A program made the position numbers and the translations under genes. The notes under the pieces are model-generated. The model saw nothing but the letters and a program-made list of their open reading frames with translations, did not search any database and was not told the origin of the DNA. Shown piece after piece: positions 18,957 through 28,242 of a stretch of 64,000 bases of DNA. The stretch covers positions 1 to 64,000 of the forward strand of contig CAYZRS010000020.1 of the NCBI GenBank assembly GCA_964480915.1, in the 5' to 3' direction. This DNA is from CAWGCE01 sp964480915 (GTDB lineage: Bacteria; Planctomycetota; Planctomycetia; Pirellulales; Pirellulaceae). How positions within the stretch are numbered: the first letter of the stretch is position 1; each line of letters starts with the position of its first letter.

Positions 18957-20531
18957 CTAAGATTGCAACTGCGCCTCGCTGTGGGCGGCGCAGTTCGGCG
19001 GCGCGACCCAAGATACAGATCGATTCCGGCCTTGGTGCTTCGCCGAGTAAAGTGCCTCGTCGGCCGACCCAACCAACGACTCAATGGTAACAGGTGTCGC
19101 CATTCCTTCGGACGTTGTGGTTGCATAGCCGAGGCTGATCGAAGTACTGACGACTTTGCCTCCTGCCAAGATCGGGGACGAATCGACACAAGTGCGAATC
19201 GATTCGGCAAGCTCACCCAACTCGACTAACGACATCCCAACTGTTGCGATCACGAACTCTTCGCCACCGTACCTCGCCGCCACACCCGCTTCACCGACCG
19301 TGGTTGCCAAGCGCTGCGCAACCTCTTTGAGAATTGCGTCGCCCGCCTGATGGCCAAATCGATCATTGATCGTTTTGAACTTGTCAATGTCACCGATGAT
19401 CACGCCAATCGGAGGCTTGTCTCTCGCTTGATTCGTTAGCTGTTCGCCTAAGTAGAGATCGAAGAAATTCCGATTGTAAAGCTGCGTCAGAAAATCGACA
19501 TTGGCTTGCTGCTCAAGATCTTCACATGTCTTCCGCAGCGACGTATTTTTCATCTCTAGCATGCGATGTTCGGTAGTTACTGCCTCAATATTGGCATCCG
19601 TGTTGATCGCAATCGCTGACAAGAGATCACTCGCACAGTCCCGCAGCTCGTCGGCCGAAGGAAGTGACTTCGCACTAATATTCAATTCTTGCGGTAAGTC
19701 ATCGGCTCGTTCTCGCACTTCGGATATGACACCCGTCAAAGCTTCATTGCTGACGCCAAGACGGTCGCTGGCAATCTGCATCATCTGATCATGCTGAGCT
19801 TTGTTTTGCCCAAACAAGATGAACTCGCTCAACAGGGATGCAATCGCCAGAATGCAGTACGACTGATAATCGGGGTCTGCTTCCAGCAACAAGAGAGCAT
19901 CGGAATTTTTGTGATGATGGGCAATCGATCGGACGTACGATTCCGGCAGCTTCCATTTCTCAGCCAACGACATGCCGATGTCGACGTGGTTGGCGCCGAG
20001 GATTTCATTTTCGCAATGGACGATGTCGTCCACGCCATCGCGTTCCGCCTCAAACACTTCGTGATATTTTTCTGGCTCGACCGCTAAGATTGCCAGTCGC
20101 CCAATGTCACAAAGGATCGCCTTGGAGAAGAAGTTGCTGACTTCTCGATGCCCCAAGTGCTTGGCCAGTGTCTCCGCAGCAACAGAACGAAGGATCGATT
20201 GCTCCCACACGGAAGTGAAATCCCTACCGATGTCACCACCCGCAAAAGAGAACGACGACAGCGAAAAAGTGAGGCACAGCGAAGAGAGAGTTCCAGGGCC
20301 CAATAGCAGCACGGCATGATCTACCGAACGGACATTGGCCTTCAGACCGTAGTAGCTCGTGTTACACGCCTGCAATACACGGGAAGCAATACCGGGATCA
20401 ATTTTGACAGTGGCGGCAACTTCCTGCCGGTCGACATCTGGGTCGCCAATAAGATTCAGCAACTTCACGGCCACTGCTGGCAGAGTCGGCACTTTCCGCG
20501 AACCCAAGATTCGCTCGATATCGATTGTCAT
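18957..20531 (-). CDS. HDOD and GGDEF domain signalling protein
   Basis: 524 residues from the ATG at 20531-20529, preceded on its strand by a run of seven G; an upstream ATG at 20585 is less likely. The N-terminal half is an HDOD domain (VPTLPAVAVKLLNLIGDPDV, ASRVLQACNTSYYGLKANVR, SVDHAVLLLGPGTLSSLCLT). A coiled linker follows, then a GGDEF diguanylate cyclase domain with GDIDKFKTINDRFGHQAGD and an intact active-site loop GGEEF at 422-426. It should make cyclic di-GMP. It lies between flagellin 1 and flgB, opposite in direction, with a FliA-type promoter candidate upstream. I infer control of motility; the HDOD input is unknown. Confidence 0.93.
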   Translation of the reverse strand: MTIDIERILGSRKVPTLPAVAVKLLNLIGDPDVDRQEVAATVKIDPGIASRVLQACNTSYYGLKANVRSVDHAVLLLGPGTLSSLCLTFSLSSFSFAGGDIGRDFTSVWEQSILRSVAAETLAKHLGHREVSNFFSKAILCDIGRLAILAVEPEKYHEVFEAERDGVDDIVHCENEILGANHVDIGMSLAEKWKLPESYVRSIAHHHKNSDALLLLEADPDYQSYCILAIASLLSEFILFGQNKAQHDQMMQIASDRLGVSNEALTGVISEVRERADDLPQELNISAKSLPSADELRDCASDLLSAIAINTDANIEAVTTEHRMLEMKNTSLRKTCEDLEQQANVDFLTQLYNRNFFDLYLGEQLTNQARDKPPIGVIIGDIDKFKTINDRFGHQAGDAILKEVAQRLATTVGEAGVAARYGGEEFVIATVGMSLVELGELAESIRTCVDSSPILAGGKVVSTSISLGYATTTSEGMATPVTIESLVGSADEALYSAKHQGRNRSVSWVAPPNCAAHSEAQLQS

Positions 20532-20602
20532 ATTCCCCCCCATAAATATGCTTACCACCTTTGCCCACGGAGTAGGCATTTCCATACCTACTGGCAGTGG
20601 TG

Positions 20603-20629
20603 TTATCGAATCGCTACCGCGCTGCTTGC
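20603..20629 (-). promoter_or_regulatory. FliA-type promoter candidate, HDOD-GGDEF gene
   Basis: Read on the minus strand: GCAAGC (20629-20624), 14 bases, TCGATAA (20609-20603). It differs in one base from the motif before flagellin 1 and flgM. The predicted leader is about 65 bases. Confidence 0.5.
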
Positions 20630-20703
20630 TCGGTATAGAAAGCCCTTAGAGGAATATCTCCGAGGCAACTCAGCCTAGTCGTTACAGGGATTCCACTACC
20701 CTT

Positions 20704-20731
20704 TAAAGCGTACATAGTCGCTGGACGATAA
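20704..20731 (+). promoter_or_regulatory. Weak sigma-28-like element before flgB
   Basis: TAAAG at 20704-20708 and GACGATAA at 20724-20731, with 16 bases between TAAA and GACGATAA (15 is usual). Transcription would begin almost at the flgB GTG (20739), giving a leaderless mRNA. It does not match the local GCAAG-type motif, so it may be chance. Confidence 0.3.
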
Positions 20732-20738
20732 GTCCGAC

Positions 20739-21095
20739 GTGAGCGTTACACCTTCCCAATTCGAATTACTGCGGTCATCCATCGAGGCGCTCAGCGTGCG
20801 CCATCGGGTGATCAGTCAGAACATCGCCAATATCAACACGCCCGGCTATCGCGCCAAAGAAGTCTTGTTCGAAGATGAACTCGCGCGACGCCTCGCTACA
20901 CCGACCAGCCAACAAACACTCAACCAGCCAGTGATTCAAGAAGCCGCGACACGCGAAGCCAGGTTCGATGGCAACACGGTCGACATCGATTTAGAAATGA
21001 CCGCTTTAGAAAAGAACTCCATGATGTACCAAGCCTACACCGAGCTACTTTCTTCAAAGATCTCCATGATGAAGAGCGCCATTACGGGACGGTAG
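20739..21095 (+). CDS. flgB: Flagellar basal-body rod protein FlgB
   Basis: 118 residues from a GTG start with no clear ribosome-binding site. It has the rod-protein signature VISQNIANINTPGYRAKEV near residue 30 and the usual C-terminal helix ending LLSSKISMMKSAITGR. FlgB forms the proximal rod. It is the first gene of the long flgB-fliA run; flgC follows after 37 bases. Confidence 0.96.
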   Translation: MSVTPSQFELLRSSIEALSVRHRVISQNIANINTPGYRAKEVLFEDELARRLATPTSQQTLNQPVIQEAATREARFDGNTVDIDLEMTALEKNSMMYQAYTELLSSKISMMKSAITGR

Positions 21096-21132
21096 CATTC
21101 GTACCCAGCAATAGTGGAAAGCGAGCAGTGAC

Positions 21133-21564
21133 ATGGGACCACATATTTCGGCAGCCGACATCAGCGCATCGGGACTGGCAGCAGAACGGGTGCGGATGCA
21201 AGTCATCGCAAACAACATTGCCAATGCTCATACAACGAGGACCGACGAGGGAGGCCCATTTCGACGACAGCAGGTCATGTTTGCGCCTCAAGTGAACCAG
21301 CTACTGTCGGGGACCTCACAGAGCGACGGTGCCGGCGTCCGTGTCGTCGGAATGCAGGCCGACATGTCAGAACTACCAACGATGTATGAACCTGGGCATC
21401 CCGATGCAAACCCAGAAGGATTCGTCGAATTGCCAAACGTCAGCGTTGCCACCGAAATGGTCGACATGATGAGTGCCAGTCGATCATACGAAGCAAACCT
21501 GCAGGCCCTGCGATCCTTACGATCCATGGTCGAGCGCAGTCTGGAATTGTTGAGAAACGCATAA
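21133..21564 (+). CDS. flgC: Flagellar basal-body rod protein FlgC
   Basis: 143 residues. The N-terminal SASGLAAERVRMQVIANNIA and the C-terminal VEMVDMMSASRSYEANLQAL type sequence (here ATEMVDMMSASRSYEANLQA) are standard for FlgC. It builds the proximal rod with FlgB. It lies between flgB and fliE. Confidence 0.96.
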   Translation: MGPHISAADISASGLAAERVRMQVIANNIANAHTTRTDEGGPFRRQQVMFAPQVNQLLSGTSQSDGAGVRVVGMQADMSELPTMYEPGHPDANPEGFVELPNVSVATEMVDMMSASRSYEANLQALRSLRSMVERSLELLRNA

Positions 21565-21599
21565 CTTCCAGATCCATGAATATGGATAGCGAATAACTC

Positions 21600-21890
21600 A
21601 TGAAAATAGATGGCATCCCCAACAGCCCTGCAGTCGGTTTGGCAAGCGCCAAACCCGCAGCGCATGACGGCGAACCATTTGCAAAGAGTCTGGCCAACAG
21701 CCTCAGCGAAGTCAATGAACTACAGTCGGTTGCGGATACGAAGGTCGAGCAGCTCGCTACCGGAGAAATTGAGAACGTCCAAGATGTTGTGTTGGCAGTG
21801 GCGGAAGCTGACCTCTCATTTCGCTTGGTCCTGGAAATTCGGAATCGCCTGGTCGAGTCGTACCAGGAAATCATGCGGCTCCAAGTGTAA
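21600..21890 (+). CDS. fliE: Flagellar hook-basal body protein FliE
   Basis: 96 residues. The conserved C-terminal half reads VQDVVLAVAEADLSFRLVLE, then IRNRLVESYQEIMRLQV. FliE joins the MS ring and export gate to the rod. Position after flgC and before fliF is standard. Confidence 0.95.
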   Translation: MKIDGIPNSPAVGLASAKPAAHDGEPFAKSLANSLSEVNELQSVADTKVEQLATGEIENVQDVVLAVAEADLSFRLVLEIRNRLVESYQEIMRLQV

Positions 21891-21957
21891 CGCGACTTAA
21901 TCGCCAAGCCCCCCATTCCTACTCGTTTCAATCTGGTTGCATGGACGCGAAAAGAAA

Positions 21958-23499
21958 ATGTCATTCATCAATGAGTCCATTCAAGCCATGGTCCTCTTCT
22001 GGCAACGCCTCGGCAATGCGGCACGGGCGCTGGCAGTCGTCGGCGGCCTCGGTCTTGTCGCACTCGTCGTGGCAGTCGGCTTTTGGTCGTCACGACCACA
22101 ATACATCTCGCTCGCAGCCGGCCTAGCGCCGTCCGAGGCCGCCGAAATCATCAGCCGCTTGGAATCGAAGAGCATCAAGTACCAGCTCAACTTCTCCGGA
22201 TCGACCGTCATGGTCGCGAAAAGTCAGTGGAACCAAGCGAGGCTTCTGGTGGATGACGTGGCGACGTTTTCAGCCAACACGGCCGAATTTGATAGTGGAA
22301 TGTTGGGTGATCCTGACATGAATCGCTACAAGCTGCTGAAGCACCGTGAAGAATCCTTGGCAACAACAATTCGAAGAATATCAGGTATCTCCAACGCCGC
22401 AGTCCATATTGCGTTCGTAAAGAAATCTCCGTTTCAACATGACCGCGAAACCACGACGGCCAGTGTCGTATTGGAATTGCGACAAGGCGCCTCGTTCTCC
22501 CGAGAACAATCGGCGGCCATTGTGGCGCTGGTTGCAGGAAGTGTCGAAGGGCTGGACCCAGACGGGGTTTCCGTCATGGATACGCAGGGACACATGCTGT
22601 CCTCGTCCCATGGCGACGTCGATTCCAGTGTCTCGGCTCATTTCGAATTCCGTCGCCGTTTGGAAAGCGAGCTGGCAGCGAAAGCGACCACGATGCTTGT
22701 CCAACTGCTAGGGGAGGGTAAGGCGATGGTGCGTGTTTCGGCAGACCTCGATTTTACAAGCCTCGAGCGGACCGAAACCAAATTCGACCCTGCACTCAAG
22801 GTTCGCTCACAGGAAGAGATCCGCACCTTTTCGACAACTGGACAAGTTGCCAGGGCGGGTGGTGTGGCCGGTTCTGATTCCAATCTGCGTGGATCGGCAC
22901 GGACCGCTTCCTATGAAGAGAGCCCCTCCAAAACGACCGAGGAATCCAACAGCACGACGTATGAAAATGCCAAAACGATCGATGTCGTCAAAGAGGCACC
23001 GGGGACGATTGAACGCCTGACGATTGCCGTCATGGCCGACCTGAACTCGACCGAACCGCCGACAGAAAGCGAAGAGGAGTCAACGCCAGCGACTCCCGTC
23101 AGCGTCACGCGTGAGAACATTGAAGCGATCGTGAAACAAGCGGTCGGTTTTGACGGTCAACGAGGCGATGAAATTGAAGTTCTTGTAAGCCACTTCCATA
23201 CGCCCGATGCCATCATCCTGCCACCAGCCGGCGCCAACTGGGACAAAATCGACACGATTGTCCGTAACGCTTCCTTGGGACTTGCCGCCATCGTGGCCTT
23301 GGTGATCAGTCTGCTCACACTGAAGAAGATGAAGCCGATTACGATTCCGACCGACCCCAGTCAGGCGAACACCGACCCGGGCGACCTCCTATCCAGTCTA
23401 TCGGAACGTATCCGCGAAAACCCAGAAACCATGCAGGCGATCATTTCTGCCTGGATGAGTGACGACAACGAGGACTCCAACAGCCGACGGGCCGCCTAG
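21958..23499 (+). CDS. fliF: Flagellar MS-ring protein FliF
   Basis: 513 residues from the ATG at 21958. The first membrane helix is at about 25-47 (LAVVGGLGLVALVVAVGF). The ring-building segment has LAAGLAPSEAAEIISRLESK and the KLLKHREESLATTIRRISGI region. A low-complexity Ser/Thr/Glu stretch follows, and a second helix (LGLAAIVALVISLLTL) lies near 440-457. The C-terminal tail that binds FliG (ENPETMQAIISAWMSDDN) is present. It forms the inner-membrane base of the motor. Confidence 0.96.
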   Translation: MSFINESIQAMVLFWQRLGNAARALAVVGGLGLVALVVAVGFWSSRPQYISLAAGLAPSEAAEIISRLESKSIKYQLNFSGSTVMVAKSQWNQARLLVDDVATFSANTAEFDSGMLGDPDMNRYKLLKHREESLATTIRRISGISNAAVHIAFVKKSPFQHDRETTTASVVLELRQGASFSREQSAAIVALVAGSVEGLDPDGVSVMDTQGHMLSSSHGDVDSSVSAHFEFRRRLESELAAKATTMLVQLLGEGKAMVRVSADLDFTSLERTETKFDPALKVRSQEEIRTFSTTGQVARAGGVAGSDSNLRGSARTASYEESPSKTTEESNSTTYENAKTIDVVKEAPGTIERLTIAVMADLNSTEPPTESEEESTPATPVSVTRENIEAIVKQAVGFDGQRGDEIEVLVSHFHTPDAIILPPAGANWDKIDTIVRNASLGLAAIVALVISLLTLKKMKPITIPTDPSQANTDPGDLLSSLSERIRENPETMQAIISAWMSDDNEDSNSRRAA

Positions 23500-23540
23500 C
23501 TTCAGGCCTGACACCTCAACGACCGTAAGAGCACGTTCCC

Positions 23541-24512
23541 ATGACGAATGTACGAACCAATAACCTGCAACACCGCGTCGGAGTTCTGCTACAGATCCTG
23601 GGACCCGAAGTATCACAGACCGTCCTCTCGACAATCCCGACAGAAAAACGAAAGCAACTGAAATCGCAAATCGACGAGCTCAGTTCACGCCCTCCGTCAA
23701 AACGAGAAGTCCTAGACATCCTGCAAGAATTCGATCGCCTGCTCACATTTGCCACTCCCGCTGCGGCGACGGTCGCAGAAGAAGAAACCAACGTCACGAT
23801 CTCCGGCAAACAGACCCCACTCGATTTGCCCGACGATCCGTTTGAAGCGCTGGGGAAAATCAGCAACGCGCGGCTGGTGGCCGCCTTGCGAGACGAAACA
23901 CCACGTACGATCGCTCTGGTTCTAAACTGCCTCACGGACACAAAAGCAGCCCAGATCCTTAACGAACTCCCTGCCGCAGGACGCGACGGCGCCATCCTGC
24001 AACTCAAGGAAAAACTGACTCCACCGCTAGAACTGTTGACTCGCCTGATTCGTGCGACCGTCGATAAATGCGCAAGTTTTGTTGAGCAGGAATTGGAAGC
24101 GGAACTTGCCAGCTCGGACGAAAGACTCGCTCGGTTACTGCGAACGATGGATTCGGTTCGTCGCGGGGAAGTGCTCCAGATGCTGGAAGAGTCAGACGCA
24201 GAGGCATGCGACCGGATTCGTGGTTCACTCTTCGGATTTGACGATCTCTTAGGAGTCGAGCAAAAAACGCTGCAGCGCATCCTGGGCGAAATTGATACCA
24301 GAACGCTTGCGGTTGCATTGAAGTCGGCCGATGAACCATTGCAAGACCGAGTCCTGACCAACTTATCGAAACGAGCCCGCGAAGGCTTGTCGGAAGAAAT
24401 CGATCTCCTCGGTAATGTCCAAGCAGCCGAAATCGAAACGGCCCAATCGACGATCGTTAAGGCGATGATCGAATTGGATCGGATCGGCGAATTACTGATG
24501 GAAGAGAGTTAG
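23541..24512 (+). CDS. fliG: Flagellar motor switch protein FliG
   Basis: 323 residues with FliG N, middle and C domains. The middle domain reads IALVLNCLTDTKAAQILNEL. The C-terminal torque domain carries FDDLLGVEQKTLQRILGEID and LAVALKSADEPLQDRVLTNL, close to the usual FliG-C pattern. It couples MotA to the C ring. Seated between fliF and fliH as expected. Confidence 0.95.
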   Translation: MTNVRTNNLQHRVGVLLQILGPEVSQTVLSTIPTEKRKQLKSQIDELSSRPPSKREVLDILQEFDRLLTFATPAAATVAEEETNVTISGKQTPLDLPDDPFEALGKISNARLVAALRDETPRTIALVLNCLTDTKAAQILNELPAAGRDGAILQLKEKLTPPLELLTRLIRATVDKCASFVEQELEAELASSDERLARLLRTMDSVRRGEVLQMLEESDAEACDRIRGSLFGFDDLLGVEQKTLQRILGEIDTRTLAVALKSADEPLQDRVLTNLSKRAREGLSEEIDLLGNVQAAEIETAQSTIVKAMIELDRIGELLMEES

Positions 24513-24523
24513 AGTCGCCAGCA

Positions 24524-25141
24524 ATGAGTCCACCAACCCCACGTATCCATATGCCGCACAAGCCAAAGTCGATGGCCTTTGCCGATGCGTCAAAGTGCGT
24601 CCCCATCGGCGTGGGGCGCGCGGCCGTCTCGCTCATCGCCGAGAACGAAGTCGCTCCATCGGACCATGATCCATCACTCGACCCGCAATCGATCAATCCG
24701 GCTCGCCAGACAGAACAGTTGGCAGCCGCCGTGCAATCTTTGACTCAACAGATCGCTGGCCTGGAACAAACGATCAAAGACGATTCGCAAGCGATCCATC
24801 GCACGATTGTTGAGATTGCCATCTCGGCCGCGGAACGTCTCCTGTTCCGAGCCATCGAAGATGACCGCCAGGCAATTCATCAACTTGTCGCGGAAGCGAT
24901 CAGCGCCACGGGGGAAGGAGCCCTGGTCGTCGTTCAACTGAACCCGGATGACGCTGCACTGCTTGGCACGCAACAAACCGGTGACGAATCCTATTCTGTG
25001 GAATCAAACGAAGAGATGGCGCGGGGAAACTGCGAAGCCAACATCGGAGCGCTCTCTTGCTCTTTAGACTGGCGACAGCGACTATCCGAAATTGGTGATT
25101 ACATTCTCGATCGAATGCATGATGAAACTCCCAACCGCTAA
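24524..25141 (+). CDS. fliH: Flagellar export ATPase regulator FliH
   Basis: 205 residues. The N-terminal part (about 1-70) is variable. A helical region follows (LAAAVQSLTQQIAGLEQTIK), then the HrpE/FliH-like C-terminal domain (IVEIAISAAERLLFRAIEDD, LVVVQLNPDDAALL). FliH is the stator-like partner that holds FliI at the export gate. Its end overlaps fliI by 23 bases. Sequence similarity is weak, as usual for FliH; position is strong support. Confidence 0.88.
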   Translation: MSPPTPRIHMPHKPKSMAFADASKCVPIGVGRAAVSLIAENEVAPSDHDPSLDPQSINPARQTEQLAAAVQSLTQQIAGLEQTIKDDSQAIHRTIVEIAISAAERLLFRAIEDDRQAIHQLVAEAISATGEGALVVVQLNPDDAALLGTQQTGDESYSVESNEEMARGNCEANIGALSCSLDWRQRLSEIGDYILDRMHDETPNR

Positions 25142-26441
25142 AACCTTGAGATCAACGATTGGCGAACCGCGACTTTTTCGCGTCACGGGACCGTTGTGCA
25201 GTTCGCGAGGTACTTTTCGCGTCGACCTTCCCATCAGCATGAACGAAATTTGCAAGATTCATGCCGGCGACGAATCGATCCTTGCGGAGGCCATCGGGTT
25301 TGATAACGGCCAAGCGCTATTGATGCCTTTCAGCTTTGGTACGCGAATCCCAAACGATGCCCAGGTGGAATCTCTTGGCCATCCCTTGCACGTCCCCTGT
25401 GGACATGGACTGCTGGGTCGCATTATCAACGGCATAGGAACACCCATCGATGGTGCCGGACCGCTGCGCAATATTCAACGTGTTGAATCTCGCTGGCACG
25501 TCCCCAACGCGATGACCCGCAATCGTATCGACACTCCGTTGGCGACGGGGCAACGAGCGATCGACGCTTTCCTCACGATGGGCGTTGGTCAGCGGATGGG
25601 GCTATTTGCCGGCAGCGGCGTCGGGAAGAGCACGCTGCTTGGCGAGATCGCAAAGTACTCGACGGCGGACTACAACGTGATCTCTTTGGTCGGCGAACGT
25701 GGACGTGAAGTACGACCATTCATTGAAGACTGCCTAGGCGAAGCTGGCATGTCACGTTCTGTTGTGGTTGCCGCCACCTCCGACGAGACGCCCCTCATGC
25801 GGGTCCGTTCTGTCCAGACCGCAGCGACGATCGCTCATCACTTGCGCGAAGAGGGCAAGAGCGTTCTATTTTTCGCCGATAGCCTCACGCGACTTGCGAT
25901 GGCGCAACGAGAAATCGGACTGTCGTTGGGCGAACCGCCGACTGCCCGCGGCTACACGCCGTCGGTTTTTCAATTGCTCGCGAGCACCTTGGAACAGCTT
26001 GGTAACAGCGACCGGGGCAGCATCACTGCGATCGTCACCGTGCTGGTCGACGGGGATGACATGAACGACCCCATTGCCGATTGTGTCCGCTCGATCGTCG
26101 ATGGACATATCGTCCTGACGCGCGACCTGGCCGAACGAGGCCATTTCCCAGCGATCGACGTCAGCGCCAGTATCAGCCGGACCTTCAACGATGTCACCAC
26201 GGATCAACATCAGCTGTGCGCCAGAAAAGTGCGCCTCGCGATGGCCACTTTCCGCAGCAATGCCGACCTCATTCGGGCCGGTGCTTACGAACCGGGCAGT
26301 TCGGCTGAAATTGACAACGCAATCCGACTCGCTCCGCACATCGACGCGTTCCTGCAACAGTCGACCGATTTTCATACGCCGCAGGACGCAACGCTGCGAG
26401 AACTGGCGAAACTCGCATCCGAATGGAAGCAAGCTGTCTAG
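25119..26441 (+). CDS. fliI: Flagellum-specific export ATPase FliI
   Basis: 440 residues from the ATG at 25119 (a second ATG follows at once). Walker A GSGVGKST is at 165-172, with ATP-synthase-beta-like motifs SLVGERGREVRPFIEDCLGE and the Walker B stretch GKSVLFFADSLTRLAMAQRE. The long C-terminal helix for export function is present. FliI powers loading of export substrates. Starts within fliH, and fliJ follows four bases after its stop. Confidence 0.97.
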   Translation: MMKLPTAKTLRSTIGEPRLFRVTGPLCSSRGTFRVDLPISMNEICKIHAGDESILAEAIGFDNGQALLMPFSFGTRIPNDAQVESLGHPLHVPCGHGLLGRIINGIGTPIDGAGPLRNIQRVESRWHVPNAMTRNRIDTPLATGQRAIDAFLTMGVGQRMGLFAGSGVGKSTLLGEIAKYSTADYNVISLVGERGREVRPFIEDCLGEAGMSRSVVVAATSDETPLMRVRSVQTAATIAHHLREEGKSVLFFADSLTRLAMAQREIGLSLGEPPTARGYTPSVFQLLASTLEQLGNSDRGSITAIVTVLVDGDDMNDPIADCVRSIVDGHIVLTRDLAERGHFPAIDVSASISRTFNDVTTDQHQLCARKVRLAMATFRSNADLIRAGAYEPGSSAEIDNAIRLAPHIDAFLQQSTDFHTPQDATLRELAKLASEWKQAV

Positions 26442-26445
26442 CACC

Positions 26446-26880
26446 ATGCACACATTCCAATTCCAACTCGATCCCGTATTACGACTTAAGGAGCAACTAC
26501 TAAAGCAGACCGAGCGAAAGTTGGCAAAGATAGCCAGCACGAAAAGCAAGGCAGAGCAGCATATTGAGTCATTGAAACGAGAGATCTCAAAGATCAACCA
26601 AGAACTTACCAGTACCGAACACCGACTCGCCAGCAACACATGGCACACATCGCTACGTCGCGCGGCAGCGATCGAAGTACAGATAGAGCAAGCATACATC
26701 GCGTTGGCTGCAGTGCGTGAGCAATGGCATCAGACGAAGAATGAATACCTGCGCCTGTCGGGCGAAACCGAAACACTGCGTCGGTTACGTCTAGAGAAAA
26801 AACAGGGGCATGATCACCAGACCGCCGCCATCGAACAAGCTGAGCTTGACGAACTTGTTATCCGAAAATGGCACACTTAG
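26446..26880 (+). CDS. fliJ: Flagellar export protein FliJ
   Basis: 144 residues, almost entirely helical, forming an antiparallel coiled coil. The start FQFQLDPVLRLKEQLLKQTE is the FliJ opening. The C-terminal part ends QAELDELVIRKWHT. FliJ links the ATPase ring to FlhA and escorts chaperones. Low sequence conservation is normal; the position after fliI decides the call. Confidence 0.92.
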   Translation: MHTFQFQLDPVLRLKEQLLKQTERKLAKIASTKSKAEQHIESLKREISKINQELTSTEHRLASNTWHTSLRRAAAIEVQIEQAYIALAAVREQWHQTKNEYLRLSGETETLRRLRLEKKQGHDHQTAAIEQAELDELVIRKWHT

Positions 26881-26904
26881 AAATCCGTTTGGAAGGGCCT
26901 TTCC

Positions 26905-27681
26905 ATGGTTCGCATCATCAGTTACCTCATCCTCATCGGCGTCCTCTTCGGTGCGGGGCTTGGGTTGGCATTGTTCCTGGGCGTACCGGCACCACCGGCC
27001 GAACCGCTGGCTGACCCCAATCTGGTGTCGGCCGACCTGGCCGACATCTTGCCAACCAACCCAGATTCCTCCATCCAGCTGGAACCGACGACTCCCATCG
27101 ATCAGCTGCCCGTTCCCATTCGCGGGGAAGCACTCACTGCGGAAGAGTTGTTTCGGTTCGGCACGATGTATCGGGAGCAGCAAGAAGCCCTGACCAATCG
27201 GCAAACCGAGATCGAAAGAAAAGAATCGCGACTGAAACTCATGCATGACGATCTCTTGGGGTCACGCAAAGAGTTTGATGGACTGCGAGCTCAGGCGGCC
27301 GATACGGCGTTGCGAGCGAAACAGATGTTGCAGCAGCTCCAATCGGAACGGGAGCAGTACGAGTTGCGCAAGAATGACGATCTCTTGGAACAAAAAGTAA
27401 CGCGCGATGAGAGTGCTGAGCCCAATGAAGATGAAGCGGGCAACTTGCGAAAAATTTCGGCTTGGTTCCAAGTGATGCCACCTGAAAAGGCAGCGGAACA
27501 TCTAAGGCAATTGAGCAATGAAGGAAAAATGGATTCGGCGGTTAAGCTGCTTGGCAATATCGAGGAGCGCAATGCGGCCAAAATCCTCGCTGCGATGGAA
27601 GACTCTTCTCTCGTGGTGGAACTGACCGAAGCATTTCGTAACACCAAACATCAAGAAATCCGCACGGCTCGCCGTCGCTAA
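26905..27681 (+). CDS. motE: MotE-like flagellar protein (FliG-middle/MgtE-N domain)
   Basis: 258 residues with GGAAGG before the start. One N-terminal membrane helix (about 5-27) is followed by a Pro-rich linker, a long coiled coil (about 85-165) and a C-terminal domain of MgtE-N/FliG-middle type (ISAWFQVMPPEKAAEHLRQL, AVKLLGNIEERNAAKILAAM). MotE proteins of other bacteria act in the periplasm with the stator. Gene position between fliJ and fliL is typical. The stator role is inferred from the family. Confidence 0.87.
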   Translation: MVRIISYLILIGVLFGAGLGLALFLGVPAPPAEPLADPNLVSADLADILPTNPDSSIQLEPTTPIDQLPVPIRGEALTAEELFRFGTMYREQQEALTNRQTEIERKESRLKLMHDDLLGSRKEFDGLRAQAADTALRAKQMLQQLQSEREQYELRKNDDLLEQKVTRDESAEPNEDEAGNLRKISAWFQVMPPEKAAEHLRQLSNEGKMDSAVKLLGNIEERNAAKILAAMEDSSLVVELTEAFRNTKHQEIRTARRR

Positions 27682-27714
27682 CGAATCATCAATTTTTTGC
27701 AGTGAGCACACGTC

Positions 27715-28242
27715 ATGGCTGAAGAAGAAACGAAAGAACCAGAAACTGAAGAGGCACCAGTCAAGAGTAAGAGCGGACTCATGGCAGCCATTTTGTGGGG
27801 GTCGATTGGCCTCATTTGCGGAGCCGGCGGATTCGCCGTACCGCTCATGTTTCCCGGTCTATTCGGCGGCGGGGCCACCACCGAAGCCAAGGAACCGGAA
27901 TCGATCGAAGAGACAACGGTAAAGACCGCCTACGTCGAATTCGGAGAGGTTGTGGTGAATCTAAATTCAGACCGGCTCAACCGCTATCTCCGGCTGAACA
28001 TTACCCTGCTGATCCGTGAGACAGACCTGGTCGAATTGGAACCGCTGGTGAAAGAAAAGAAGGCACTACTGAAGAGTTGGATGCTCAGCTACCTGGCCGA
28101 TGTCAGCATGGAAGACATCCGAGGAGCGGCCGGGCAGAATCGACTGCGACGCGAGATTCAGGACCATTTCAATACTGTCCTTTTTGACGATGGCCACGAT
28201 CGTATTCGAGAGATCCTCTTTCAAGAATTTAACATTCAATGA
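27715..28242 (+). CDS. fliL: Flagellar basal body-associated protein FliL
   Basis: 175 residues: acidic cytoplasmic tail, one membrane helix (about 22-48), then the periplasmic FliL domain with FGEVVVNLNSDRLNRYLRLN and ending RIREILFQEFNIQ. FliL rings surround and stabilise stators. The last codon overlaps fliM (ATGA). Confidence 0.95.
   Translation: MAEEETKEPETEEAPVKSKSGLMAAILWGSIGLICGAGGFAVPLMFPGLFGGGATTEAKEPESIEETTVKTAYVEFGEVVVNLNSDRLNRYLRLNITLLIRETDLVELEPLVKEKKALLKSWMLSYLADVSMEDIRGAAGQNRLRREIQDHFNTVLFDDGHDRIREILFQEFNIQ

Noticed and set aside
20592..20607. TGGCA-like -24 element before flgB
   Set aside because: The -12 part reads TTATC and lacks the essential GC.
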